From Megascapheus bottae (lineage: Eukaryota > Chordata > Mammalia > Rodentia > Geomyidae), in contig JANJXV010000013.1 of assembly GCA_024803745.1 (NCBI GenBank), positions 2,728,001 to 2,792,000 of the forward strand: a stretch of DNA of 64,000 bases. The letters are read 5' to 3'. The notes under the pieces are model-generated. The model ran no database searches, had not been told where the DNA came from, and worked only from the letters and a program-made list of their open reading frames with translations. The position numbers and the translations under genes were made by a program. Positions 10,397-21,640 of the stretch are shown piece by piece (positions within the stretch are counted from its first letter, which is position 1; every line of letters begins with the position of its first letter).

Positions 10397-11260
10397 GACA
10401 TTTTTGGTTGATGGGACTGTCAAGTTTCCTTTGAAACTTCTCTCACTATTCATGTATTACAATTTCCCAGATCCACAGACAAGAAGTTAAAAGAAAAGCA
10501 TGGTTAGCAGTCTTCACGTGGTCCCCAAATGAAAAATGATAAATGTATCAATAAATTTGGTTCTGAATTGCTGGGAGAGAGGTGCTAGACATCAGATTGT
10601 TCCAGTGCAACTGGAGTCTGAGATTCTTCTAGTGGGAAGGAATGGGGGCTGAGGCCAAAGGGAAGCTTTGGAGATTATCATGTCTCTTGTGCTTGGTACA
10701 GGGGTGCCAGCAGAGCTTAAAATCAAATCATTCAAAGGCATATGTCTTTGTTTCATTTTTTTGTTCTTATTTTACACCAACATTGTTTTGTTCTGGCTAT
10801 CATGAGAATTGATAGCTGGAGAAAAAGCAAGCTATGGGGGAACCTGAAAGGAGGTGGTAACAGAGAGCTAGTGGAGTGAAGAGGGGTGATTTTCTGACAA
10901 AATCTAACAGATTATCTTCTGTCTGTGCAATGAGCCGAATCTTTGTTTCTTAACTGCACTCCAGTGTTTCAGAGGCAAGAAGTTGCTTGCTCTCTCTGTA
11001 CATCCGATACAGCATAGCGTTCATGACCAGCTGTAGATAACTAACCCACTTGTCGCAATTTGCTTTGCTACCTATTATTATTAGTAAACGTCTGATCTGC
11101 CTAATGGATTCACCAGAAAAAGGCGTAGGCACTTACGGGGGTTCTGATCCTCTTCCTTTTAAATCAGAATTTCTGCATAACACTTTCCATAAGTGAATGA
11201 GAAAATTACTTCCTATTTTTGGGGGATTCCCTATCCCTTTCTCACTGCCCCCCCTCCCAT
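10397..11260. other. Single-copy DNA, nothing recognised
   Basis: About 860 bases without an identified repeat or gene. Confidence 0.4.
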
Positions 11261-11272
11261 CTCCCAAGCCCT

Positions 11273-11457
11273 TTTTTTTTTTTTTGCCAGGCTTGGGCTC
11301 AGGGCCTGAGCACTGTCCCTGGACTTTCTCAAGGCCAGAGCTCTACCACTTGAGCCTCAGCACCACTTCCAGCTTTTTTTCTGGTACCGAGGAATCGAAC
11401 CCAGGTCTTCAGGCATGCTAGGCAAGCACTTTAACCACTAGGCCAAACTCCCGGCCC
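11273..11457 (-). mobile_element. IDL-Geo SINE with 12-bp target duplication
   Basis: Antisense T-run tail, Geo, then IDL ending in CCAAACTCCCGGCCC. CTCCCAAGCCCT occurs at 11261-11272 and again at 11458-11469. A short deletion is present in the linker. Confidence 0.92.
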
Positions 11458-11469
11458 CTCCCAAGCCCT

Positions 11470-12002
11470 CTTAAAACAACAGACCTTCCTTTTGGTTTTA
11501 CATCAGCATTTAGTTAACTTCCTGAATATTCCACTAATTTCCTGGACTTAGTCTGAGGAAGGGAAAGCACCCTCCTTTAGAAATAAATGCACATTATCAC
11601 AGAGATAATTTTATTAAATAAACAGTATAAATAAAATAGAATTTCATGCAAAGTATATATATTTACTGTAGACATTTCAACAAAATCCCTTTTGTTATGG
11701 TCCTTTAGGACTGACTATATTTGCAGGTAAGCTGAGGAATTATAACTAAAAAAATTATTTTGCTCAGATGTAAGCCCTGGATAGTTTCGACTTTCCTTTT
11801 GTTAAAAATGTTTTACTGACAAATTAATGGGGAAAATAATCTTTAAGTCAGCATTTTTTCATGCTTTGTTTCTTTTATAACAGGATTCTTCTGACCTCTA
11901 GTGGTCCGTGTAGACAATGCTTCAGGGCAGACGATTTAAATACAGTATCCCAGAAATCAGGAATTTTTCTTTTGGTTTTGCTTGGGAGAAAATACATGTG
12001 GG
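11470..12002. other. AT-rich single-copy DNA
   Basis: No repeat family or gene is recognised in about 530 bases. Confidence 0.4.
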
Positions 12003-12014
12003 GTGTGTGTGTGT

Positions 12015-12053
<39 letters not shown>

Positions 12054-12060
12054 TGTGTGT
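12003..12060. repeat. (TG)n microsatellite
   Basis: Nearly pure TG dinucleotide run with one TA and one CT interruption. It abuts the 3' end of a minus-strand B1-Geo. Confidence 0.95.
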
Positions 12061-12094
12061 GGTCTTGGGGCTTGAACTTAGAGCCTGAGCTTTT
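12061..12094 (-). mobile_element. B1-Geo SINE, distal (3') segment
   Basis: Antisense end of a Geo half (CTTGGGGCTTGAACTTAGAG). The element is split by the IDL-Geo at 12095-12306 and resumes after it. Confidence 0.75.
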
Positions 12095-12306
12095 CTTTTC
12101 TTTTTTTCTTTTTTGCCAGTCCTGGGCTTGAACTCAGGGCCTCAGCACTGTCCTTGGACTTTCTCAAGGCTAGAACTCTACCACTTGAGCCTCAGGACCA
12201 CTTCCGGCTTTTTTTTCCTATGTATGTGGTACTGAGGAATCGAACCCCGGTCTTCGTACATGCTAGGCAAGCACTCTACCACTAGGCCAAACTCTTGGCC
12301 CCTGTC
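12095..12306 (-). mobile_element. IDL-Geo SINE nested inside a B1-Geo
   Basis: A complete antisense IDL-Geo with T-rich tail, Geo and IDL. The repeat CCTGAGCTTTT flanks it at 12084-12094 and 12307-12317. The target lies at the A-rich run of the host Geo module. Confidence 0.88.
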
Positions 12307-12505
12307 CCTGAGCTTTTATACTCAAGGAACTCTTAACACTTGAGCCACACTCTAGCACTTAAGTCACAGATTCACTATTTTTGGTAGTTAATTGGAGATA
12401 AGAATCTCATGTACTTTGCTTCTCAACCTGTTTTCCACCCACAGTTTTTAGATCTCAGCCTTGTGAGTAGCCAGAATTACAGGAGCAAGCCATCAGCACT
12501 TGGCT
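12307..12505 (-). mobile_element. B1-Geo SINE, proximal segment
   Basis: Remaining antisense Geo (ACACTTGAGCCACACTC) and 7SL half (GATCTCAGCCTTGTGAGTAG) of the split host element. Confidence 0.82.
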
Positions 12506-12544
12506 GAAAAATTGCTTTCATACAAGGACCTTTTTTGCAGGTTA

Positions 12545-12870
12545 TTGGGCTTGAACTGCATATGTTCCAGTCAAAACCCATCCTTCCCAGTTCCTCCTTC
12601 TGTTGTTTCACCCTTCTCTGCCATGCCATAGGCCTGTATCATCAGCCCTTTGTGTTCTACTCACTCTTCAAGTCTCTCTGTAATGTTCTGTCTCTGTGGA
12701 GCTTGACCTGCTCCACGGAGCTGCGAGTGCTCTCTCATAGCCCCTGAAAACCCAATCCAGGCGTCTGCAATTGCACATGTAGTATTGCATTATATTGCTT
12801 TTGTGTGTCTTTTTCCTGGACATTTGAGTGTCTCAAGGGCAAGAACTACTCTTCAGTTTAACAAGGAGAC
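12545..12870 (-). mobile_element. L2-like ancient LINE fragment (probable)
   Basis: Antisense L2-style order: CACTCTTCAAGTCTCTC, GCATTATATTGCTTTTGTG, then GTGTCTCAAGGGCAAGAACT. Divergence is high. Confidence 0.45.
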
Positions 12871-13493
12871 TCACTCAGGCAGTGTACAAATGTTTACCCA
12901 TTCCCCAGCACCAGCTGCTTGTGGCATTGATTATTCCACTTGGCTGTACTGTGTTCTGATAGGAGAAATTAGCAATGGTCAACTAGTTCAAGGGCAGAGT
13001 TGACAATCAGAAAACTACATCTCAGAAAATGTGCACAACAACTCGTTATCCCAGATGGTTTTAGCTTTCACCCTCTAAAGAATAAATAAGCTCTAAGCTC
13101 TTATGTGGTCTAGAGTCAGTCAGTGGACCCTTGATCTGAAATAGGGTTTAAAAGAATATATAGACATTGCAGAGTCTTCTTGTTTAAAAATGTTTTGTAA
13201 AACTTCTGTCTTTTTTCTGCTATAGAGATGGTCTATATTTTTCATAAGAAGGGGTCTGAGCTATCTGAACATTTCACACCATGGATGAAGAATCAAAATG
13301 GTGATCATGTCTACATCTCTAATGGGCCTGTAGGAGTTAACATCTTGCTTCCTGAAGGAGAGAGGTTTGGTGCAGCCCTTTCATGGTCTTTCTTTAGAAC
13401 AGACCTTCAGTTCTTGATCTATAACTTTAAAAAGAGAATTTCAAGTCAGATTGATAGTTGTAGCCAGACTGTCTCTCAAAAACAAACTAAAAA
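12871..13493. other. Single-copy DNA, no supported exon
   Basis: A plus-strand frame of 97 codons begins at 13228 after a CTGCTATAG stretch that could mimic a splice acceptor. Its protein resembles nothing known and its end runs into a SINE. I do not call an exon. Confidence 0.35.
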
Positions 13494-13738
13494 GCCAGGC
13501 ACTGGTGGCTCATGCCTGTAATCCTAGATATGCAAGAGGTTGAGATGGAGGATCAAGTTTTGAAGCCAGCCCAGGCAGGAATGTCTGTGAGACTCCTTAT
13601 CTCTGATAAACTAGCAAAAAAGCTGGAAGTGGCATGGTGGCTCAAGTGGTAGGGTGCTGGCCTTGAGTAAAACTAGCTCAGAGACAGAGCCCAGGCTCAG
13701 AGTTCAAGCTCTAGGACCAGGAGGAAAAATAAAGAAAA
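13494..13738 (+). mobile_element. B1-Geo SINE
   Basis: 7SL half (CACTGGTGGCTCATGCCTG) followed by Geo (GGTGGCTCAAGTGGTAGG) and an A-rich tail. Confidence 0.88.
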
Positions 13739-13893
13739 CAAGAAAAAGCAAACAGAAAACAATAAGGCTGGGGCTCTTAAATAGTATGTGATTTTTGTAT
13801 TGGTAATGGTTGAAAATGATAGCAACGATCAGAAACAATCATTCAAGAAAGAATACAACATTTAATAATAAAAGTGTACCCAAACAAAATGAG

Positions 13894-14118
13894 CAGCCAG
13901 ACACCAGTGGCTCATACCTGCAATCTTAGCTATGTAGAAAATGGAGATTCAGAGGATTGTGATTCAAAGCCAGCCTAGGCAGAAAAATCCAAGAGCCTTC
14001 ATCTCCAAAATAACAGCAGAAAACCAGAATGAAGGCATGATTCAAATCGTAGAGCCTTAGCTGTGAGCAAACAGTCAAATGAGAGTTCAAGCTCTAGGAT
14101 TCATAAAACAAAACAAAA
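13894..14118 (+). mobile_element. B1-Geo SINE, diverged
   Basis: 7SL half (CCAGTGGCTCATACCTGCAA) and decayed Geo half ending GAGTTCAAGCTCTAGGA plus an AAAC-rich tail. Confidence 0.8.
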
Positions 14119-14553
14119 TGAACAACAAAACACATCACAAGCAAACATGTAGAGTTCAATACTAGCATAAATTGGCCAGAGTTTCTTCTATCTCTGTCCT
14201 TGCATAGTATTAGTACATAGCAGCTTTGTAGCACTTTAAAAAATTATGATGCATATAAAACCTCCTTATGATACTCTATGATACATCTTTTCCTGCCATT
14301 AAACTTTGAGACACCCTGAGACCAGGTACTGGGTTTGCTCTTTTTTTTTCTAGTTTCTAGCAGAAGGCTTGTTGTTTACTTAGCATTTACTGAAACAACA
14401 ACTTTGTCTTTATTTTATAGTTGAAGAGCCTGAAAGCCTAGAGAATGGAAATGATTTCATTCAGCACACAAACTTTGTTCTCAGTAAAGTCAGGAGTATG
14501 TCTCTTCTGTTATTTATGCTTTTTCCCCCTGTTTGTTTCTTTTGAAAAAAAAA
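14119..14553. other. Single-copy DNA with a possible MIR core
   Basis: Positions 14375-14480 (CATTTACTGAAACAAC, TTTATAGTTGAAGAGCCTGA) resemble a MIR. Nothing else is seen. Confidence 0.35.
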
Positions 14554-14695
14554 TTTTATTTTTGTGCTGATTCTGGGGTTTGAATTCAGGGCCTGGGTGC
14601 TGTCCCTGAGCTTTTTTGCTCAAGGCTAGCACTATCCCACGTGAGCCACAGCTTTATTTCTGGCTTTTATTTCTTTCTTTCTCTCTTTCTTTCTC

Positions 14696-14767
<72 letters not shown>

Positions 14768-14902
14768 TTTTGGTGGTGGGGCTAAGAATTGGAGATAAGA
14801 ATTTTGTAAACTTTTTTTGGCCTGGGGCTGGCTTTGAACCTTGGTCCTTAGATCAAGCCTTTTGAGTGGTTAGGATTACAAGCATGAGCCAAAGTGACTG
14901 GC
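14554..14902 (-). mobile_element. B1-Geo SINE split by a CTTT expansion
   Basis: Antisense Geo (14561-14665, e.g. GAATTCAGGGCCTGGGTGC) and antisense 7SL half (14772-14902, e.g. GGTTAGGATTACAAGCATGA) are separated by the 100-bp CTTT array. The array sits where the element normally has a short A-run between halves. Confidence 0.85.
14671..14770. repeat. (CTTT)n microsatellite
   Basis: About 24 near-perfect tetranucleotide units with a few CTCT variants at the left. Long open frames across it are artefacts of the repeat. Confidence 0.97.
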
Positions 14903-16800
14903 AGGTTTTATCTTTTAATGGATTGGTTATTGCTGGGGCCACATGTGGATCCATTCTTCCTTTGGCACTATTAAATATAGTCTATATTGCTTTCTACATT
15001 GCAAAGATCAGATTATCTGGGAAATACTTAAGGATTTTATGTATGTATATACTTTATTTGTCTCAAGTGAAAAGGCCAGAAGGAATTACTGGCCAGTGGA
15101 GCTAGAACATACTTGTGAGGGCCCCTTAAACTTTAGGGCAAGGCAATCCATCAGTTCACCTTTGCTGAGCACATAGTCCTGGGTCAGTTCAGGCTCTCCT
15201 TTCTTCCCAGAATCCTCCCATTCTTGAGATTATCTGCTGTGATACTGCTGTCCTGACGGTGATTGATTACTTGCCACTATCTGGGGACCTGGGAGTGACC
15301 TTCTGCATTCATTTGTCAGAAAACCAGCTTGGAAAGAAAAACAAAAACTTGAAGAGATCCTCTAGTTGGCTTGAGATAAGGGGGCCCTGCAGAACCCTTT
15401 TTCATTAGCTTGGCAAAGCAATCTATTACCACTACTCTCCTCCCCCCCCAAAAAAAAACATTAAAAAATTCTGCTTCCAGAAGCTACTTTTCATTTCAGC
15501 CACTCAGTCACATGATACTATGCCTCTGTAAGACAAGCAAATGTTTACCAGGAAGGTAAAAGGAAAGGAGGAAAGAAGAGAAGGGAATTAACAGAGGGAG
15601 GGAGGAGAGGGGAGTGGAGAGAGAGCAGAATGCTGGGAGAAAAAAAAAAAAGCCCAAAGACTCAGAGAAACTGAATAGAAATAGGATGTGGGATATTCCC
15701 TGAAAAACCCAGGAACTGAATCTGATCAGCAGTAAGAGCCAATTCAAGTCACCTTATAAAGCTCAATTGGTTCGATAATCATTTTTGTGCTGTGAAATGA
15801 CATGTCTATGGATTTTGGCTTTGCTGGTCATTTGCTTGTAAACATGAATGTGTCTTTTCAAGTGCTAGGCCTCAGTTTTCCCACCCACAAGTTTGGGGGG
15901 GGAGAAATAAATAAAATGGGACATATGAAAGTAATTTGAACAAAATGGAGTGTGACATAAGCACACACAGTCTCAAATTTACACTCAGGCTGGATCTATT
16001 CTACTTAAATCAAAACAGGCCTTGACAGGGCCCTTCCTAACTCCCCTCCTCAAGAGCTTTGAGAAGTGTTCTATCTCATGATTTTAAAATAAATAACTGC
16101 ATCTATGATCCAGTGATCTTGTTACATCATTCGATGCATCTCAAATCATCAAGACAATGTCCAACTCAATTTACTATCCACTGTCTAGCAAATGGATTGG
16201 ACAGATGAGGGAAGCTCTGGATTGAAAGACCTGTCAAGATTCCAGTTTCCTCAGGTAAGTTTTGTGGGATCTAGGGAAAGTTCCTTAGCCTCACGGAAGC
16301 TCATGCTTTCTGCTTCACCCGTGGACTCACCTCTCGTCCTGTGAACGCAAAGTTGATGGGCAAATGCTTAGTTCTCTCCTGGAATCTGTTACCATCTCTT
16401 TTTCCTAAAATATAGTGGCTGTGCATGTGAGGGATATTTTCTTCTTTCTTCTTACACTATCCATCCTCCCCTTACTCTTGTGACTTACTCTTGCCACTGA
16501 AGCAAAGCCCGAGTGGCTAAGAGACTATGTGAGAACATTTTAAAAGGAGTCTTCCTACAGAAAATGAAGTTACTGATTATGGTGTACCAGCATGTCAGCA
16601 ATAAATACGGATACTATATAACTTAAATAGAAGGGAACTTGGTGAATGAATTCATTTAATAAATGGGCGGTAATCAGGGGAGAGTCAGTAGGCCAGGCCA
16701 AAGGAACCAAAGAAGGGGTGAATTGGAGGAGGAGATTGGTCCATATGACAGCTCTATTGTTTTTCATGTCTTCATGGTAAACCACCATCAGCTCCATCTT
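14903..16800. other. Longest SINE/L1-poor stretch in the right-hand region, no gene seen
   Basis: About 1.9 kb with a purine-rich segment at 15541-15655 (GGAGG/GAGAG and A-runs) and a MIR-like piece near 16240-16330 (CAGTTTCCTCAGGTAAG). No exon-like frame is supported. Confidence 0.4.
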
Positions 16801-17040
16801 TTTTAAATTTATTTTTACTTTTCTTTTTTGTGCTGGTACTAGGGCTTGAACTCAGGCTTGGGTGTCGTCTCAGCTTTTTTCCTCACAAGTTTGGTGCTCT
16901 GCCACCTGAGCCATAGCTCTTCTTCCAACATTTTGCTAGTTAATTGATGGGAGTTTCAAAGGCATTTCTAACCAGGGTGCTTTGAATTGGGATTCTCAGA
17001 TCTCAGCCTCAGGATTACAGATGTGAGCCACCAGTTCTCG
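16801..17040 (-). mobile_element. B1-Geo SINE with 10-bp target duplication
   Basis: T-rich tail, antisense Geo (GGGCTTGAACTCAGGCTTGG) and 7SL half (CTCAGATCTCAGCCTCAGGA). GCTCCATCTT occurs at 16791-16800 and 17041-17050. Confidence 0.9.
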
Positions 17041-17050
17041 GCTCCATCTT

Positions 17051-17154
17051 CTTTTATTGCTCCCTTAGAGTCAAGTTGAAAGGACTGAACCCAGGAAAGC
17101 TCAGCTACCTGGTCTTAGACTGTGTGCTAGAGCTAAGGCTAGTAGTGTCTGTGT

Positions 17155-17197
<43 letters not shown>

Positions 17198-18370
17198 GGA
17201 GTGTATGATTCTGTCTATTATTGATGTGGTAAGTAGTTCCTGTCTTCCACCAAGAGAAGCCACAACAATGAACATACTTAGGAAGACTGAGACCGGACAG
17301 CAGACGCTAGAGAATAAACAGACAATGCATGCCCTCTGCAGCTCAGAGGAGAATCTTCAAGGGTCAGGGAATCGAGGCCCTGACTGGAGCAGATCATCTT
17401 TCCTCAGGGACAAGAGAGCAAACATAGTATGGGGGCACTTGGCATCTATTTGTATGTATTGGTAAGATCCAGCTGGGTCTGCTCACCCAGTGACTCTGAG
17501 AAAACAAAATAAACATGAAATCAAAACAAATAGGTTTATTAACATTGAAAATATGCATGCAAAAGAAGCTGAGCACAGTGACCAACTCTCCAGATGGCTT
17601 CTGCCTGATTCCCACAGCGCTGTTTCTCGACCTGTCTCTGCTAGCAGGAGAGTTCCCATGCTCTCCATCTCCCCGCCACTTCTGAACTGTGGGTGGCCTG
17701 GGAGCCACTGATCCTTCTAGCCCCTGCCTCAGGAGCTAACTGTCAGCTTCCTTTCTGCCATAGCCTAAGAGCTCTAATTATTCAACAAAATAAATTCAAG
17801 ACCGAAGCCCTGCAGCTGAATGCATTGGGGAAAGCCCAATTTTCAGTTGAAAAGTACCTCCACCCCAGCAAAAGTAGCTCCTGCCCTCCCCACTTCTGAC
17901 CCAAGGTCAAGTACTCTGATGAATCTCAGCAGTCATTGGGTCCATTTCCTGTCAAACTGTGGCAAATCAACAAGAAAAAATCATGATTGATCATCTCAAG
18001 ATTTTCATTACAAATAAGTGAGACTGACTTAGAGCAATTTTGGAGGTCATTGTCATATCTAAGGGCTAAGTTAGGCTGAGTCCACACTTCTGTCAAGAGA
18101 ATCACACTAGTTTATTACTTCCTTATATGTATTATGTTATTTCACTCTGAACTGGGCAACTGGCACCTACCGTCATTTACTTTTGGATTACTTGAATCTC
18201 CCATACTTCTCAATCTCTTTGTCTCTGTCTCTGTCTCTCTCTCCCCCCCCTTAACTTTTTGTTGTAGTCACTGTTCTCTCACCTCCCCCCACTACAACTA
18301 CTTTCTGTATATTTCTTCTTGCATGGATTTCATTTATGCCAATGGACTCACATATTTTATTTACCTGTCT
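17051..18370. other. Single-copy DNA around a TG tract
   Basis: About 1.3 kb with a (TG)n at 17159-17195 and a CT-rich run at 18222-18250. Frames near 17394-17711 have no recognisable domain. Confidence 0.4.
17159..17195. repeat. (TG)n microsatellite
   Basis: Uninterrupted TG dinucleotides. Unlike several others in this window, no SINE adjoins it. Confidence 0.95.
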
Positions 18371-18690
18371 GTACCTGTGGTCTGAATTTAAGAGGATTCA
18401 TGTTGTATAAATGGGAGTCCTTTTCTTGTTATTTTCTGAGTAGTATTTTGTAGTATAATCATACCACCAGTTGCCTATAAATTTATCTTTGTATAGCCAT
18501 TTGGCTTTTTCCACATAAAATTTCTGTCTATGAATATAGCTGCTATAAAATTCTTGCACAAATATTTTTCTGAGCATATGTTTTCATTTAACTTGGATAA
18601 AGACCTAAGAATGAAATTGCTGGGTCATAGGGTAGGTGTATGTTTAACTTTATAAGAAACTGCCAAACAGTTCTGCAGAGCAGTTTGTTA
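18371..18690 (-). mobile_element. Old L1 fragment (ORF2 end / 3' region)
   Basis: Antisense of the L1 ORF2 C-terminal region: GTAGTATAATCATACCACC, CTATGAATATAGCTGCTATA, GAAATTGCTGGGTCATAGGG, AACTGCCAAACAGTTCTGC. Many stops; it is dead. Confidence 0.75.
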
Positions 18691-19010
18691 GATGAGTTGT
18701 CAGCACCCAGTCTTGTTTCCTCCCATCATGCCTTCTCACAGGCTCCAGAACAATCTATTCAAAACAGAACCCTCAGCCCTGCACTTTCTGGCTTCAACTC
18801 TTCCGTGGCTTTCCTCCACTCTCAGCATGAAGCCTAGACCGTTTTTAAATAGCCAGTACTACTTGCCTGCTTACTTTGCCATTAGCTTCTGCTTCCTCCA
18901 TCTCCTGTGCCTTGCCTTTCACACCCCAGCCACCTTGGGCAAAGTTCTGCTGTTGGTAAGGTTCTACTCTCTTCCTGCTTGGCCTTTTCCTTTTGTCCTA
19001 AAGAACCCCT
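18691..19010 (-). mobile_element. L2-like ancient LINE fragment
   Basis: Antisense L2 order: CCGTGGCTTTCCTCCAC, GCATGAAGCCTAGACCG, TTCCTCCATCTCCTGTGCC, CTTCCTGCTTGGCCTTTTCC. Confidence 0.6.
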
Positions 19011-19155
19011 TTTTAAAAAAAATTATTGTTATTATTAAGGTGTCGTACAGAGGGGTCACCATTTCATGAATCAAGTCATGAGTTTCTTCTCCCCCCGCCC
19101 TCTCTCTCTCTCATATCTGAAGCTGGGTACTTTTTCCCTCCCACCCGCCCTCCCC

Positions 19156-19156
19156 A

Positions 19157-19227
<71 letters not shown>

Positions 19228-19380
19228 TTTTCTTTCCTTCTTCCTTCCTTCCTTTCTTCCTTCCTTCCTTCCTTCCTTCCTTCCTTCCTTCCTTCCTTCC
19301 TTCCTTTCTTTCTTTTTTTCTTCCTTCCTTCCTTCCTTCCTTCCTTCCTTCCTTCCTTCCTTCCTTCCTTCCTTCCTTCC

Positions 19381-19446
<66 letters not shown>

Positions 19447-19456
19447 TTTCTTTTTG
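19156..19456. repeat. (CTTT)n/(CTTC)n polypyrimidine microsatellite
   Basis: About 300 bp of CTTT units, then TTCC units, then CTTT again: a strand-asymmetric pyrimidine mirror-like tract. It produces four overlapping long frames on both strands, all artefacts. Confidence 0.97.
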
Positions 19457-19715
19457 GACAACATCACCTCTTCCTTTACTTTTCCCTAGTTTTTTCCTTC
19501 CCATCCCAGCCCATTCTCCACATACTGTATATTGAATAGCAATTTGTTCACCCTTCCAAACCTCACTTTCTGTGCTTTCTACTTTTGTCTCCCTAAATTA
19601 AAAAAAAACCTGCAAAAATAAACATTAGAATCACAATCAGCAATAACAATCCCCCCTTCCATGCCATATTTTCATTTCCTGGAATTTTAATTAATAATAT
19701 TGTAAAAGTTTAGGG

Positions 19716-19961
19716 GAGCAGGTGCTGGTAGCTCACGCCTGTAATCCTAGCTACTCAGGAGGCTGAGATCTGAGGATTGCTGTGCAAAGCCAGCCCAGAC
19801 AGGAAAGTCTATGAGACTCTTATCTCTAACTACCAGATAACCAGAAGTGGTGCTGTGGCTCAAGTGGTAGAGTGACAGCCTTGAGCTGAAGAGCTCAGGG
19901 ACAGCGCCCAGGTCCACAGTTCAAGCCCCATGACTGATTCCCCCCCCCCCCCAAAAAAAAA
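19716..19961 (+). mobile_element. B1-Geo SINE
   Basis: Near-consensus 7SL half (GTAGCTCACGCCTGTAATCC) and Geo half (GAGCTGAAGAGCTCAGGGAC). The 3' end has a run of 12 C then 9 A. Similar AAAAGTTTAG/AAAGTGTAGA flanks suggest a decayed target duplication. Confidence 0.9.
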
Positions 19962-20443
19962 GTGTAGAGAAGTTGCACCTTTGGGCTCTGCCTATAGGGT
20001 ATCTGCCTATAGTCTGTATGTTAGTTCTAGCTTCCACATAGGAGAGCAAACATGTACTAATAGTCTCTATGAGCTTGCTTATTTCACTTAGGTCATTCAT
20101 GTTGTAGGTTATCCATTTCCTCACAAATGGCATGACCTTATTATTTTGAATGGGTGAATAACATTCCATTGTGAGTTCCATGTGGGCTGTTTCTATAATG
20201 TGGCTATTGTGAATAGTGCTGCTATGAGCATAGATATGCAAGTGTCTTTACCACATCCTCACAGCTCTGGGTAGATGCCCAAGAGTTATCCTAGACAATC
20301 TTTAATCAGCTGTTTGCTCCTTTACCTATTTATTGTTCCAGTTAAAAGTTGTTTCTCCAGAGTCATCTCCCAGCTCTGTGGACTGCTAGTTCCTCTGTTA
20401 TTCATTCCAGTAGGACTCTGGACTACTCCTGTTAAAAATGACA

Positions 20444-20690
20444 TTTTTTTTCTTTTTCTTTTTTTGTGTGTCGGTCATGGGGCTTGAACTCTGGGTCTGG
20501 GTGCTGTCCCTGAGCTCTTCAGCTCAAGGCTATGCCCTACCCCTTGAGCCACAGCACCACTTCCAGTTTTCTGGTGGTTAGAGATAAGAGCCTCATAGAC
20601 TTTAGGGCTTGGGCTGGCTCTGAGCCATGATCCTCAGATCTCAGCCTGCTGAGTAGCTGGGATTACAGGTGGGAGCCACTGTGCCTAGCC
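20444..20690 (-). mobile_element. B1-Geo SINE
   Basis: T-rich tail with a short TGTGTGT, antisense Geo (CCTGAGCTCTTCAGCTCAAG) and 7SL half (GAGTAGCTGGGATTACAGG). Confidence 0.9.
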
Positions 20691-20734
20691 TTTTCATATG
20701 TTGTCAAAAATTTCCCAGAGCTTTTGTAATGCAT

Positions 20735-21060
20735 ATGTATTTATGACATATTTGCATTGTATATATGCAAATTGCATATACATGCATATATACATGTATA
20801 TATGCATTTATTTACAATGTACGTATATAAACACATTACACATGTATATATACATGCGAAAACATACATATGTGTAACATATGTGCACAGTATACATGCA
20901 TACATTTATAAACAAAAACACACACTGCATTACTATGTATATGTATGTGATACACATATATACAATTCATGTATACACATTGCCCACATACATACATACA
21001 TACATACATACATACGCACATACGTGGTAGGTATATACATGTCTGCCCAGAAACATACAT
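20735..21060. repeat. TA/CA/CATA-rich low-complexity region
   Basis: About 325 bp of alternating purine-pyrimidine words (ATATAC, TGCATA, CATA), including seven or more CATA units at 20991-21015. It generates frames on both strands that are not genes. Confidence 0.9.
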
Positions 21061-21640
21061 GTATACTGTACTATTACCTGTTATTTGAGGACATAATCTG
21101 AATATAAATAGTTTACTACTAGTATTCATTATTGTTCTTAGCTTTGCCAATGCTGTATATTATGTGTCTATTTCACATAGGGAGGGCCTCTCTCCACACT
21201 TGGCAGTTTTCCCTTTTGAAACTTAGAACACGTGCAGATTCTTTGTCACTGATATCCATGTTCCACTTCATGGCTGATTCTGACTGCTACCAATGGCCCA
21301 TGCCTTTTGCTTTTAATCTTCTGTTTCTATAAACAATGTTCCAAACCCCTCTCCAAGAGGAAACCATTGGACTCTGTCTGCCATCTTGCTACTTTCTTTT
21401 CAAGGCTTTCTTGTCATTTTCAAATACACTTACTCTACCTTAATTTCTTTAAATAAACAATGCTGGAATGATAATGATCATGCTGTGTGCCTTGTGTGGA
21501 TGTTCTTAGAAATGTGAGAGCATTTGAGGACTGATTCCTGAAAGGCGAGTTTTGGGCACACAAGGTATATGAATTTGTATTTTAAGAAAATCTAGCATAT
21601 TGCCTTGCAGGGGTTTTGCCACTTTCAAGTCCCCTCTGAG
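21061..21640. other. Single-copy DNA, nothing recognised
   Basis: About 580 bases without an assigned repeat or gene. Confidence 0.35.

Larger units (their letters stand above)
19015..20310 (-). mobile_element. L1 3' UTR and ORF2 C-terminus, interrupted
   Basis: The antisense L1 3' end starts near TTATTATTAAGGTGTCGTAC, runs through a pyrimidine-rich 3' UTR, and reaches ORF2 C-terminal codons (CATTCCATTGTGAGTTCC, GGCTATTGTGAATAGTGCTG) near 20160-20290. It is interrupted by tetranucleotide expansion (19156-19456) and by a B1-Geo (19716-19961). Confidence 0.65.

Noticed and set aside
13228..13521. Possible exon after a CTGCTATAG acceptor-like word
   Set aside because: The encoded peptide is unfamiliar, no donor is evident before the frame enters a B1-Geo, and the composition is not exon-like.
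17394..17711. Overlapping frames of 61-104 codons on both strands
   Set aside because: No recognisable domain, no repeat relationship and no splice or start context.
19026..19539. Long overlapping Phe/Ser/Leu- and Lys/Arg-rich frames on both strands
   Set aside because: They are translations of the CTTT/TTCC microsatellite. All six frames are open because the repeat lacks stop codons.
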